Shown here: one piece after another, positions 53,597 through 63,109 of the stretch | Layout of the letters: every line of letters begins with the position of its first letter | How positions within the stretch are numbered: the first letter of the stretch is position 1 | IMG/VR virus record: IMGVR_UViG_3300025438_000009 | Span: 1-64,000 of that record | DNA length: 64,000 bases | Source of the DNA: a virus | Strand: one strand, 5' to 3' | Notes under the pieces: model-generated | Databases searched by the model: none | The model's input: the letters and a program-made list of their open reading frames with translations, nothing else | Told to the model about the DNA's origin: nothing | Position numbers and translations under genes: made by a program

Positions 53597-54197
53597 GAAC
53601 GCCAAAAAAATATTTTATGCGGGCCTCGGAGTTCTTGAAAGAGTGGACGAGCCCACGGCGCCTCTTGCTATTAAATATGCTGTAGAAACACAAGACGGCA
53701 ACATTGAGGTGGAGTATGTCGATGAAACTCAGGAGTCATTTCCTCCAAAACAGGGTAGTATAGAACAGTATACTTACGGAGTTGTGCTGTTCTCCACAGA
53801 AGCAGGTGAAGAGTACGTAATCCGTCAGGTTACAGACTTAGACGGTGAGTGGATTTCACAGTTAAAAATTCCACTCCCTGTAGTGGCTTTGCAATATTTA
53901 CTCATACAACCAGAGGAGACTCTCAAGATGGCCTATCTTGAAGATGAGCTTGAGAAGCTCATTGCACTAAAGTCCCCCGAGAGCGATGACATTATCTCCA
54001 TTATGTACCTGAACAGGTACGGAGCTTTTGTTCGCATCAACGAAAGCTGGATTTCTATAGCTCCAATAGATACTAGCCTTGATGGGACTGTCCCCTTTAA
54101 TGTAAAAGCGGACACCGCCGAAGAGTTTATTACTATGTACGACAGTGACGCGCTCAGCTATGAGCAAGCACAAGAGTACCTCTCCCCCGTTAGGTAG
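53589..54197 (+). CDS. Hypothetical acidic protein, 202 residues
   Basis: TTG 53589 with GAGG 7 nt upstream is the likeliest start; TTG 53571 and 53577 are alternatives. Begins basic (MIKNAKKIFYAGLGVLER) then acidic and beta-rich (EYTYG, SIEQYTYGVVLFSTEAGEEY). It may be a capsid-related or immunity-like protein; unknown. Confidence 0.62.
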   Translation: MIKNAKKIFYAGLGVLERVDEPTAPLAIKYAVETQDGNIEVEYVDETQESFPPKQGSIEQYTYGVVLFSTEAGEEYVIRQVTDLDGEWISQLKIPLPVVALQYLLIQPEETLKMAYLEDELEKLIALKSPESDDIISIMYLNRYGAFVRINESWISIAPIDTSLDGTVPFNVKADTAEEFITMYDSDALSYEQAQEYLSPVR

Positions 54198-54205
54198 TAG
54201 GGTCG

Positions 54206-57200
54206 ATGACAAAATTTCTTGGTGCCTCTGGCGCTCTTATGCTTTATACAAGTGGCGCTTGGGGTGTTGTTGTTGACTCTGAGGTCGGTCTTGTTGTTGC
54301 CTCTGGTGCATCAGGAATCCTTACTACATCTCGCAAGTGGTCTTCTAATGAGTTACAACCCACGGAGGAAACTAACGAACTAGCAGAAGCAAGTTTGGGT
54401 GGTCTTGTTGCTTCGGGTAAGGGCTCGAGTAGCAAGTACACCGTCCCTAAGTCTGTCAGAGCCGAAGCTAAAAAAGCTTTAGAGTGGCGTAAAGAAGAAG
54501 ACAGGGGCGGTACTAAGGTTGGACTAAACACCGCCAGAACTCTTGCTAGTGGAGACCAAGTCGGAGTCGAAAAGATTCGCCACATTGCCAAGTATTTTCC
54601 CCGCCACGAGGTGGACAAAAGAGGCAAGGGCTACAAGCCCAAAGAAGACGGGTTCCCCAGCAACGGGCGAATTGCGTGGGCTTTGTGGGGTGGTGACGCT
54701 GGGTGGCGTTGGGCTAAAGCTGTCGTTGAGCGCGAGGAGAAAAAAGCTCTTACCGCTACGGGTTATGATTTGGGAGAAGAGCCTCGAAAAGGCATAGAGG
54801 TTGAAGAATTTACGTATGACGACGCCCCAGACTATATGTCTGAGTTTGTTGCTCGGGTTAAGCTTGATGGTTCTGGGATGGACCGACTGTATAAAATAGA
54901 TTCTGACAACAAATGCCTGGTGTGGGATGACGGACGCTGGGACGATTTGGGAATTGTTGAGCCTACGATTTGGGACTATGACAAGGCTCTTGATGAAGAA
55001 GAAGTTGCATCAACCCACCTCACTATTGACCCCGAATCCGCGATTATTATTGCAGCTCGTCTTTTTGTTGCGCCCTATGGGACTGTTACTGTTGAGGATA
55101 TTGATGAGTACGAGGCTGGGCTTGCTGTAGCTGCGATTGAGGATGAGGACTGGGAGTTTATTGACAGGACTCTGATGGCTTCTGGAACGGCAACATTCCA
55201 GGGAGAAGAGCCCGCTGAGGGTGATGCGGAGTATACACCTGAGGAGCGCTCAGAGAACGCTTCTAAGCAGGTACGCAACAAGCAGGGTAGGTTTGCAACA
55301 GCAGGCTCTCGGGTTGTGGTAGGTAATGACCCCACCCGTGGTTCTGGAATTATTACTTCCGTTGACCCCAGCACGAAGAGTGTAAATGTTAAACTAGATA
55401 ACGGTAACGAAGTTACTGTTCCTGGCAACACTGTTGAAAATGAGTCTAACTACGACAATCAAATCAACAAAGACATCAAGCAGATTGATACTTCTGGAAT
55501 CCTTGGTGAGCCAAGAACTCCTATCAACCGTTCTGTTGCTCAGTTGCCTGGGACTCTTCCCGCTATGGGCGTTAAAGACATACAGGGTATGCTGTCTAAC
55601 TGGCCAGCATGGGTTAAGTCTCAGAGAGACTCTTTCACTCCACAAGCAACTCCGAGCCCCACCAAAGTTCAGAAAAAGGGTAGTGGACCCAACCTTGATG
55701 TTGGGGACTACGGTCGCAAACTACAGCAGGAGACAGGTAAGTCTCTCACTACAGACGCTTATGACCACCCACTCCTGAAGGACTGGCTCAATAAAAAAGA
55801 TGGTGCCGGATTCTCTCCCAACCGTCTTTGGTATAACCCCATCACTGCCAGTGCCGATGAAAAGCTTGTTAGCCCCGACACGACAGATGTACAACCCGTG
55901 TACATGGCTGTTGTTGATGCGGATGACCCTCGCGCTGTTTTGAATTTAATTAGTCTTGTTCCTGCAAGCACAGTTTCTACCTCTCCTATGGTGTACACCA
56001 GGGACCAGGGCAAGTGGGCTCGTGACCCGAAGATGCTTGCTGACTTGAACTCGCCTACACCTCCCCCTGTTGTGCCTCTTGACTCTGAGACATTGAATGA
56101 TGTCATCACTCAGGTTGATGCTTCTCAGGGAGTTACAGCTTCTATTGCGCTAACAGTTCTGTTTGGTAACGACCCCATCACCGCAGGAATTTATGGTACT
56201 GAAGAAGAGAATATCGCTCAGAAGCTCCGTCAGTACTGGATTGCTGGTCCAGGTGCGAAGGAAATTCAGTGGGGTGTTGGTGGAGATTGGTATCGCTGTG
56301 TTCGTCAGCTGGCTCCCTACCTGGGCGTTCGGGCTAAGGGCTATTGCCAGATGCTTCATAAGAATGCACTCGGCTATTACACTTCTACGCACGCTCGAAT
56401 GGAGAGGGCTAAGCTCGGGGACTTTGATGCTGGGGTGGAGACCTTAGAGTTTACTAAGGTCACTGCAGAAGACATGCAGACCCCTCTCAAAGATATTATT
56501 GCTCGAGAAGACACTGTCTCTGGTGACTTTGAGATTGACGCAGACATTGCTGTGCTTCTGTCTGACATCGAGGCTTTGGACTACTCAGAATATTCTCTTG
56601 TAGCTGCTGGTGGGGCTGACCGCAATCGTGGTGGCGCAGAGAATCTTCGTAAGTATTGGACTGTGGGCAAGGGTGGTGCAAAGATTCGCTGGGGAACTGG
56701 CGGAGACTGGACGCGCTGTGTCCGTAATCTTCGCAAGTATCTGGGTCCCCGCGCCAAGGGTTACTGTGCACTTCGCCACAAAGAAATGAATGGCGTGTGG
56801 CCTGGAGACCGACGCAACACAGAAACATCAGTTCTTGAGTCGTCAGAACTTCTCAACTATTCTGTTCCAGTTTTTTCTGTGGAGGAGATTCTCCGTGAGT
56901 CTGCGGAGAGGGCGCTTCTTGCCTCCGCGGGGGTTAGTGTCCGGAACTTCTTTATCCCTGAGCCGATTTACCGCACTCCAGAAATGGAGAAAGCTGTTGA
57001 GGAACAGAAGCCTGTTGATGTTCAAAAAATTAATATTGATGACTTGATTCCTACGCAAGACTCTGTTGAGGTGGAAAACATTGCTGAGGTTCTTGAGTCT
57101 TTGAAGCCTATTTCTGTGCTTATTACAGAGGATGGTCCTCTCTTGGTTGATGGACACCACAGGACAGCTGCGTACCGCCTTCGCGGTGAAGATGAGATTC

Positions 57201-60160
57201 CAGCCAATATCTATAAGATGCTGAAGAACGAACAAGAGCTTTATTACGAAGATTTTGGTTATAGCCCAGAAACTGACCTTTTTCCTGAGGATGAGGTTCT
57301 TGTTGCTACGGCTGGTTCTAAGCCTTCCCCTAAGAAAGACCAAATTAAGGGCTCCAGTAAGAATAAGGCGGGTTCAGCCTCTTCGGGAGCTAATGTAGAC
57401 TTCACTGAAAAAATTGAAAAGGCGTTGTCCAATAAAGTAACAAAGCACAACGAGAAGGCAAAAGATGGTCGTAAGGCTAATCTCCGTACTCTGAAGGCTG
57501 TGTACCGTCGTGGGGCAGGAGCATTCTCTACTTCGCACCGTCCAGACCAGAACCGCAACAGCTGGGCAATGGCAAGGGTTAACGCATTCTTGCACCTGCT
57601 TAAGTCTGGGTCTCCGAAGAACAGCAAGTACGTTACAGATAATGATTTGCTTCCTGCAAGCCACCCTAAGTCCACAAAGGGTAGTGCCAGCTCTCTAGTT
57701 TCTGGGGCAGGCAATATGTATGGCGGAGGAAAGTTTAGTATTCCTCTTGTTATTCCCGAGGGTGTTGAGTCGGGGGATGGTCGTAAGTTTAAGCAGGGTG
57801 CTATTGAGATTCGTGAGCTTCCTCTTCCTCTATTGTGGCAGATTCAGACAGGCAATGGACATGATGGTTCAGTTGTTGTTGGTCGGATTGATGCCATGGA
57901 GCAGACAGAAGAGGGTATTGGAAATGCCTACGGAGTTTTTGACTCGGGGGCATACGGACAGGAAGCCGAAAGGCTGGTCCGTGCGGGCTTCCTTCGGGGA
58001 GTTTCTGCCGATATGGACCGCTTTGAAGCATCTGAAGAAGTTGAAGAAGCAAGTGATGATGATGACAAAGATAACAAAATCAAGAAAGAAAAAATCATAA
58101 TCAGTAAGGCTCGTGTAATGGCGGTTACAATAGTACCTAAGCCCGCTTTTCAAGAGTGTAAAATTGTTCTTGTGAATGATGAGTACGAGGACACTAATCA
58201 GGAGGATACTATGATTCCCGACGGAATCTACATTGAAGACATTGAGCCCGCTGAGGCTGAGGCAGTTGTTGCTTCAGGTCTTATCGCTGGTTCCATCCCC
58301 GTGGCCCCGCCCAAGTCGTGGCTCACTAACCCGAACCTAACTCAGCCCACCCCACTGACTGTTACTGATGAAGGCCGTGTATACGGACATATCGCAGCAT
58401 GGGATGTTGACCACATTGGTATGGTTGCAGGGACTAAGCCCCCTCGTAGCCGTAGCAACTATTCATATTTTCATACCGGAATTCTTCGCACAGAAGAGGG
58501 CGACGACATTGGAGTTGGTCAGATTACCCTCGCCGGTGGTCACGCAGACATTCGTGCAAGCGCCTCTGAGGCAGTAAAGCACTATGATGACACCGCTAGC
58601 GCTGTTATTGACGTGCGTGCTGGTGAGGATGCTTATGGTATCTGGGTTGCTGGTTCGCTACGCCCAGGTGTTACACCCGAGCAGGTTCGCGCCCTTCGCG
58701 CTTCATCTCCTTCAGGTGACTGGCGTCCCATTCGCGGTAGCCTCGAGCTGGTTGCCGTATGCCAAGTTAATGTCCCAGGATTTCCCATTGCTCGCGCCAT
58801 GGTCTCGTCTGGACAGATTACTGCACTTGTGGCAGCAGGCGCTTCGGTTCTTGCCAAGATGCGTAGCAACCCTGTTCACGAGTTGGAGCAGAGACTCTCC
58901 AAGCTTGAAGAGAAGGAGCGTTTTGCTCTTATTGCTACCGCTCAGGCAGCTCGGGCAAAGTTCCAAGCTTTGCGCCCAGCCCCCAAAGAAGAGCCTATTG
59001 TTGCAGACGCTTTCTATGAAGAAGTCATACCTAGTTTGATTCCCATTCTGGAGAAGACTCTTGCTGATGTTGTTGCCTTTAGCTTTGTTGCTCAGGGGTA
59101 TCACTGGAACGTCAAGGGTAAGAACTTCCCTCAGTATCACGAGTTCTTCGGTGAGATTTACGAAGAGGTTTATGGGTCGGTTGACCCACTTGCTGAGAAC
59201 ATTCTTAAGCTCGGGTATGACGCTCCGTTTAGCATCTCAGAGTTTGCTCAGATGAGTGCGATTGCTTCCTCGGGAACAAAAGATTCCTCATGCGAGGCTA
59301 TGACTTATGACTTGTTCTTGTCTAACAGCACAATCATTGATGACTACAAGGAAGCTTTTGCTGTTGCAGATTCAATGAACGAGCAGGGTGTTGCAGACTT
59401 CCTCGCTGGTCGTATCAACATGCACCAGCAGTGGGCTTGGCAGTTGAAGGCTTCATCTATGCCTAAAGACATGCGCAAGGAAAGCTACTCTGAAGGTGAA
59501 GAGCCTCTTGAGATGATGTTTGCTATCTCTACTGAACTCCCCGAGATTGCAGTTCTTGCGGGAGGCAATGTTACACATGCTGATAACAGATTCCTTGCTT
59601 TCAGTGCGCTTAACGAATTTGGTAAGTTTACAGAGGAGAAGCGTCAAGCGCTTGCTAAAGAGGGCAAGGCTATGCCAGACGGTTCGTACCCCATTAGGAA
59701 CGAAGATGACCTTAAGAACGCCACCACTACCTATGGTTTGGGCAAGTCTCCTAAAGAAGAGGTTAGTGCGCACATCACTAAGCGTGCTATGGAGCTTAAC
59801 CGCGAGGACATGATTCCCGAGGGCTGGGCATCTTCTGACTCCGCTGAGGATTCCGAGTTTGCTGTCAAAATCTCTGACAAAGAGATGAAGAAGCTTGTCA
59901 AGGATGGCATTGCTATGGCTGATGGTTCTTACCCAATTAGGGACGAGCGCGACATGAAGGAGGCGGTTAAGACTTACAATCGTTCACCCCTGAGGGGTCG
60001 TATGGACATTCGCAAGCACATCATTGACAGGGCAAAAGCTCTGGGGCTGACCGCCATGATTCCTAAGCAGTGGGCCAACCCTAAGAACTCGTCTAAGGCG
60101 TATTCAATCGAAGAAATGCGGGAACGTATCTCAGAGTTAAGCGCCAAGCTGGAGAACTAG
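54206..60160 (+). CDS. Capsid maturation protease fused to ParB-like, Dps-like and DUF6582-like domains
   Basis: A 1984-residue polydomain protein. Residues 79-178 are a helical module common in actinophage head proteins (PKSVRAEAKKALEWRKEEDR). Residues 365-410 are KOW-like. Two cysteine-containing repeats lie at 667-728 and 809-870 (GGDWYRCVRQLAPYLGVRAK, GGDWTRCVRNLRKYLGPRAK). Residues 940-1004 are a ParB/sulfiredoxin-like domain (LLVDGHHRTAAYR). Residues 1175-1322 form the prohead protease with His in GHDGSVVVGRID and Ser in LRGVSADMDR. Residues 1600-1752 are Dps/ferritin-like (VAQGYHWNVKGKNFPQYHEF, GRINMHQQWAWQL). Two DUF6582-like repeats lie at 1807-1877 and 1889-1962 (MPDGSYPIR, MADGSYPIR). 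The protease should cleave scaffold, capsid delta domain and itself. Confidence 0.9.
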   Translation: MTKFLGASGALMLYTSGAWGVVVDSEVGLVVASGASGILTTSRKWSSNELQPTEETNELAEASLGGLVASGKGSSSKYTVPKSVRAEAKKALEWRKEEDRGGTKVGLNTARTLASGDQVGVEKIRHIAKYFPRHEVDKRGKGYKPKEDGFPSNGRIAWALWGGDAGWRWAKAVVEREEKKALTATGYDLGEEPRKGIEVEEFTYDDAPDYMSEFVARVKLDGSGMDRLYKIDSDNKCLVWDDGRWDDLGIVEPTIWDYDKALDEEEVASTHLTIDPESAIIIAARLFVAPYGTVTVEDIDEYEAGLAVAAIEDEDWEFIDRTLMASGTATFQGEEPAEGDAEYTPEERSENASKQVRNKQGRFATAGSRVVVGNDPTRGSGIITSVDPSTKSVNVKLDNGNEVTVPGNTVENESNYDNQINKDIKQIDTSGILGEPRTPINRSVAQLPGTLPAMGVKDIQGMLSNWPAWVKSQRDSFTPQATPSPTKVQKKGSGPNLDVGDYGRKLQQETGKSLTTDAYDHPLLKDWLNKKDGAGFSPNRLWYNPITASADEKLVSPDTTDVQPVYMAVVDADDPRAVLNLISLVPASTVSTSPMVYTRDQGKWARDPKMLADLNSPTPPPVVPLDSETLNDVITQVDASQGVTASIALTVLFGNDPITAGIYGTEEENIAQKLRQYWIAGPGAKEIQWGVGGDWYRCVRQLAPYLGVRAKGYCQMLHKNALGYYTSTHARMERAKLGDFDAGVETLEFTKVTAEDMQTPLKDIIAREDTVSGDFEIDADIAVLLSDIEALDYSEYSLVAAGGADRNRGGAENLRKYWTVGKGGAKIRWGTGGDWTRCVRNLRKYLGPRAKGYCALRHKEMNGVWPGDRRNTETSVLESSELLNYSVPVFSVEEILRESAERALLASAGVSVRNFFIPEPIYRTPEMEKAVEEQKPVDVQKINIDDLIPTQDSVEVENIAEVLESLKPISVLITEDGPLLVDGHHRTAAYRLRGEDEIPANIYKMLKNEQELYYEDFGYSPETDLFPEDEVLVATAGSKPSPKKDQIKGSSKNKAGSASSGANVDFTEKIEKALSNKVTKHNEKAKDGRKANLRTLKAVYRRGAGAFSTSHRPDQNRNSWAMARVNAFLHLLKSGSPKNSKYVTDNDLLPASHPKSTKGSASSLVSGAGNMYGGGKFSIPLVIPEGVESGDGRKFKQGAIEIRELPLPLLWQIQTGNGHDGSVVVGRIDAMEQTEEGIGNAYGVFDSGAYGQEAERLVRAGFLRGVSADMDRFEASEEVEEASDDDDKDNKIKKEKIIISKARVMAVTIVPKPAFQECKIVLVNDEYEDTNQEDTMIPDGIYIEDIEPAEAEAVVASGLIAGSIPVAPPKSWLTNPNLTQPTPLTVTDEGRVYGHIAAWDVDHIGMVAGTKPPRSRSNYSYFHTGILRTEEGDDIGVGQITLAGGHADIRASASEAVKHYDDTASAVIDVRAGEDAYGIWVAGSLRPGVTPEQVRALRASSPSGDWRPIRGSLELVAVCQVNVPGFPIARAMVSSGQITALVAAGASVLAKMRSNPVHELEQRLSKLEEKERFALIATAQAARAKFQALRPAPKEEPIVADAFYEEVIPSLIPILEKTLADVVAFSFVAQGYHWNVKGKNFPQYHEFFGEIYEEVYGSVDPLAENILKLGYDAPFSISEFAQMSAIASSGTKDSSCEAMTYDLFLSNSTIIDDYKEAFAVADSMNEQGVADFLAGRINMHQQWAWQLKASSMPKDMRKESYSEGEEPLEMMFAISTELPEIAVLAGGNVTHADNRFLAFSALNEFGKFTEEKRQALAKEGKAMPDGSYPIRNEDDLKNATTTYGLGKSPKEEVSAHITKRAMELNREDMIPEGWASSDSAEDSEFAVKISDKEMKKLVKDGIAMADGSYPIRDERDMKEAVKTYNRSPLRGRMDIRKHIIDRAKALGLTAMIPKQWANPKNSSKAYSIEEMRERISELSAKLEN

Positions 60161-60855
60161 TGTCTAAAGAACTTCATGAGTTTATTGCCTCGGAGGACCT
60201 ACGCAAGTTGGTCGACACGGTTGACCCCTCCATCAAAGAAGACGCGCTTGAAGAGGCTGAAAAGATTGAGGAAGAGGAAGATGTAGTACCAGTTGACTCT
60301 CCCGAAGGCGACACTCGTGAAGATGAGTATGACGAGACAGGCAAGAAAAAATACACTGCAAAAACTCAACCTCGAGATGCTCAGGGTAAGTTTAGGCTGG
60401 TTCTTGCACGTTTGAAACAGAACCTTGGTACTCGCGGAAATCAGCGCGTTATTGAGAAAATTCAAGAGGCTGAGAATCTTGATAATGCTGGTGACTACGC
60501 TGGCGCTGTTGAGGCCTCTTCGGACCTTATCGACACTGTTGACCGTCTTGACTCGGGTGCGCTTAATGCAGACTCTCTGGAGAATGTTCGGTTGGCAACA
60601 TCAGATTTGGGCAAGGTAATATCTAACCTTCCTCTGCCGTTTGATAATCAAGCGCAGAAGATTAGGTACAGCGATTTACCTGCAACCCTCAAGACTCTCA
60701 CTAAGAAATTAATTTCTCGAGTGGAAGAAAAAATCGGAGCAGAAGATGCCGAGATTGCAACACAAGAACTACGTGCATTTATGTCAGGTGCTGACGTCTA
60801 TAGTCAAGCAGAAGTTTCTGCTCAACTAAACAGAATGCTCAGATTACTAACGTAA
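60160..60855 (+). CDS. Probable scaffold-like protein
   Basis: A 231-residue acidic, helical protein from GTG 60160, overlapping the protease stop. The N-terminus is Glu-rich (EEAEKIEEEEDVVPVDSPEG), and the centre carries KTQPRDAQGKFR, a protease-substrate-like motif also found near the starts of both giant proteins. Its position between protease and capsid gene fits an assembly scaffold. No homology recognised. Confidence 0.62.
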   Translation: MSKELHEFIASEDLRKLVDTVDPSIKEDALEEAEKIEEEEDVVPVDSPEGDTREDEYDETGKKKYTAKTQPRDAQGKFRLVLARLKQNLGTRGNQRVIEKIQEAENLDNAGDYAGAVEASSDLIDTVDRLDSGALNADSLENVRLATSDLGKVISNLPLPFDNQAQKIRYSDLPATLKTLTKKLISRVEEKIGAEDAEIATQELRAFMSGADVYSQAEVSAQLNRMLRLLT

Positions 60856-60909
60856 ATTTAGTGTAGTATATAACTATAAATTAGCTGGTGTAGTGCCTAG
60901 CACAAATCT

Positions 60910-60937
60910 TTGTGTATTAGTCCCTATATCTTAGACT
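60910..60937 (+). promoter_or_regulatory. Possible capsid promoter
   Basis: TTGTGT (60910-60915), 16 nt, TAGACT (60932-60937). Confidence 0.4.
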
Positions 60938-60945
60938 ATTCGAAC

Positions 60946-60973
60946 ACACAAAGGCAAACCCTTGCCTTTGTGT
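60946..60973 (+). promoter_or_regulatory. Perfect stem-loop in capsid mRNA leader
   Basis: ACACAAAGGCAA-ACCC-TTGCCTTTGTGT: a 12-bp perfect stem with a 4-nt loop, no T-tract, ending 25 nt before the capsid GTG. Probably stabilises the abundant capsid mRNA or marks a processing site. Confidence 0.75.
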
Positions 60974-60998
60974 CTGACTGGCCCAAAGGAGAAGTACA

Positions 60999-63026
60999 GT
61001 GGACCAAATCAAATCGCAGCTGGACAGGCTAGCTGACCTCGCCGACGAACAAGTTGACGAGCTCGAAGCTGGTATTGTCACTGAGTTTGAGTCGGTTGAA
61101 TCTGGAGACACAACTCCCGAGTCAGTTGATGCCATGACAGCTCTTGCCGAGATGTTGGAAACCGTTCGAGCAGAGGGTCAGCGCCGTGTTGCGCAAGCTG
61201 AAGAGCTTGCTTCTCGCGCCGCAGAAGCCACTGCCCGAGTTAAGGGAGACAGTATCGAAGAAGCAGCAGCCACTCCCATGGACGAGGAAGAGATTCCTTC
61301 CGACGATGAGGCAGAAATGCCCGTTGAGGAGCCTTCAGAAATGGAGGAGCCTATGGAGGAAGAAGAGCCTGCCATGGAAGACGAAGAAGAGGACGAGGAT
61401 AAGGATAAGACTATGTCCACAGCATCAACCGAATCGGAAAAGAACGAAGAGTTCACATCAGAATCCGACGAAACCGTTGTCGAGTCAGCTGAAGTTAGCG
61501 CCGACGTGGAGACCGAAGCTGAGGTAGCTGAAGCTACCCCTGCCGAAGAGCCCACCGAAGCTTTCTCAGCCGAGGAGACAGAACTATCTGCAGAGCCAGA
61601 GGAATCCCCCTCTGAGGAAGCAACAGAAGAAGCAGTTGTTGAAGAGTCAGCAGGCGAAGAAGTTTTCGCTGTTGAGGACGAAGCATCTGTTACAGAACCC
61701 GAAACAGAAACTAGTGAGCCAGAGGCTCAGGAAGAGGCACCCGTGACAGCCGCAGTTGATGGAACGATTGACGTTCCTGCTGACCGTCGCCCCGTAGCCC
61801 CCGCGACATATGCTCCAGTGGCAATCACTGCTGGTGCTGACATTCCGGGGCACTCGGCAGGTAGCACCCTTACCGACATGCACGCAGTTGCAGACGCTAT
61901 GGAGAAACGTCTCCACAGCTTGCGTCGTGTTAACGGTGGAGATGGAGAACAACACATTGTTGCTTCTATCACCACGCAGTACCCCGAGGACCGTATGCTC
62001 GGTACTGACCCCGAAGAAAACCGCGCAAAGATTAGCAACGTTGTTGGTCCCCAGGCCCTTGTGGCTACTGGTGGCTTTGCCACACCTCTTGAGGTGCGCT
62101 ACGACGTGTTTGGTCTCGGGACGGCTATCCGCCCCGTGCGCGACTCTCTTCCCCGTTTCCAGGCTGACCGTGGCGGAGTTCGCTATGTAACACCGCCTGT
62201 TCTTTCCGGCTATGCAAATGCTGTTGGTGTGTGGACAAACACTACCGACACCACTCCTGAATCGAACGTTAAGGCTAGCCTGACAGTTACCGCCGCTTCG
62301 GAGCAGACTGCCGTCACAGACGCTGTCACACTCCAGATGCAGTTTGGTAACCTGTTCACTCGCGCGTATCCTGAACTACTTGCTCGCCACAACGAGCTTG
62401 GTCTGATTCAGCACGCACGTGAGGCAGAGCAGAACATCCTCAGTCGCATTGCCACTGCATCTACAGCTGTTACGACCACCAGCCTTATTGGCTTTGGTCG
62501 CGACTTCTTGGTGCAGGTCAAGCGCTCTGCCGCAGCGTACCGCTCGCGCCACCGCATTGACCCCACGACTCAGCTCCGCGCAATCGTCCCTTCTTGGGTT
62601 TACGATGCAATGGCTGCAGACCTGGCTCTGGCTATGCCTGGAGATGGAACACTCTCCGTAAGCACCGCAGAAATCAATGGTTACTTGGCTAACTCCAACG
62701 TCACGATGGTTGCTTCGCTTGACCAGAACGTGTTTGGCTCTCAGGGTGCAGCTGCACTTCTTGAGTTCCCCGATTCGTTCTCGTGGTACCTGTTTGCTGA
62801 GGGAACATTCTTGTTCCTTGACGGTGGAACACTCGACCTCGGAATTATCCGTGACTCGGGTCTTGTTGGAACCAACGACTACAAAATGTTCGTTGAGACC
62901 TTCGAGGGTGTTGCCTTCGTTGGAACAGAGGCGCTTGTTATCACCTCGACCATTTCGGTCAACGGTGTTGCTGCGGCCCTGCGCGACACAACTGGTGGCG
63001 CATCCGCTGCCGCGATTGAGTACTAA
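60999..63026 (+). CDS. Major capsid protein with long acidic N-terminal domain
   Basis: A 675-residue HK97-type capsid protein. Residues 1-80 are a coiled coil (LDRLADLADEQVDELEAGIV), about 85-250 an extremely Glu-rich segment (EEPMEEEEPAMEDEEEDEDK), and residues about 265-675 the shell domain (SNVVGPQALVATGGFATPLE, YDVFGLGTAIRPVRDSLPRF, and the C-terminal FEGVAFVGTEALVITSTISV). The N-terminal 250 residues probably serve as a built-in scaffold (delta domain) removed by the protease encoded upstream. GTG 60999 follows AAAGGAGA. Confidence 0.9.
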   Translation: MDQIKSQLDRLADLADEQVDELEAGIVTEFESVESGDTTPESVDAMTALAEMLETVRAEGQRRVAQAEELASRAAEATARVKGDSIEEAAATPMDEEEIPSDDEAEMPVEEPSEMEEPMEEEEPAMEDEEEDEDKDKTMSTASTESEKNEEFTSESDETVVESAEVSADVETEAEVAEATPAEEPTEAFSAEETELSAEPEESPSEEATEEAVVEESAGEEVFAVEDEASVTEPETETSEPEAQEEAPVTAAVDGTIDVPADRRPVAPATYAPVAITAGADIPGHSAGSTLTDMHAVADAMEKRLHSLRRVNGGDGEQHIVASITTQYPEDRMLGTDPEENRAKISNVVGPQALVATGGFATPLEVRYDVFGLGTAIRPVRDSLPRFQADRGGVRYVTPPVLSGYANAVGVWTNTTDTTPESNVKASLTVTAASEQTAVTDAVTLQMQFGNLFTRAYPELLARHNELGLIQHAREAEQNILSRIATASTAVTTTSLIGFGRDFLVQVKRSAAAYRSRHRIDPTTQLRAIVPSWVYDAMAADLALAMPGDGTLSVSTAEINGYLANSNVTMVASLDQNVFGSQGAAALLEFPDSFSWYLFAEGTFLFLDGGTLDLGIIRDSGLVGTNDYKMFVETFEGVAFVGTEALVITSTISVNGVAAALRDTTGGASAAAIEY

Positions 63027-63049
63027 ACACTCAATCAAAACTCTGAAGG

Positions 63050-63080
63050 TTCCCCCTGGGCTTATGCCTGGGGGGAGCCC
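63050..63080 (+). terminator. Hairpin after capsid gene
   Basis: TCCCCC/GGGGGGA stem without T-tract, between the capsid gene and the next; could lower downstream expression. Confidence 0.55.
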
Positions 63081-63109
63081 CAGAACACTAAGAAGAGGAT
63101 TGCACACAC

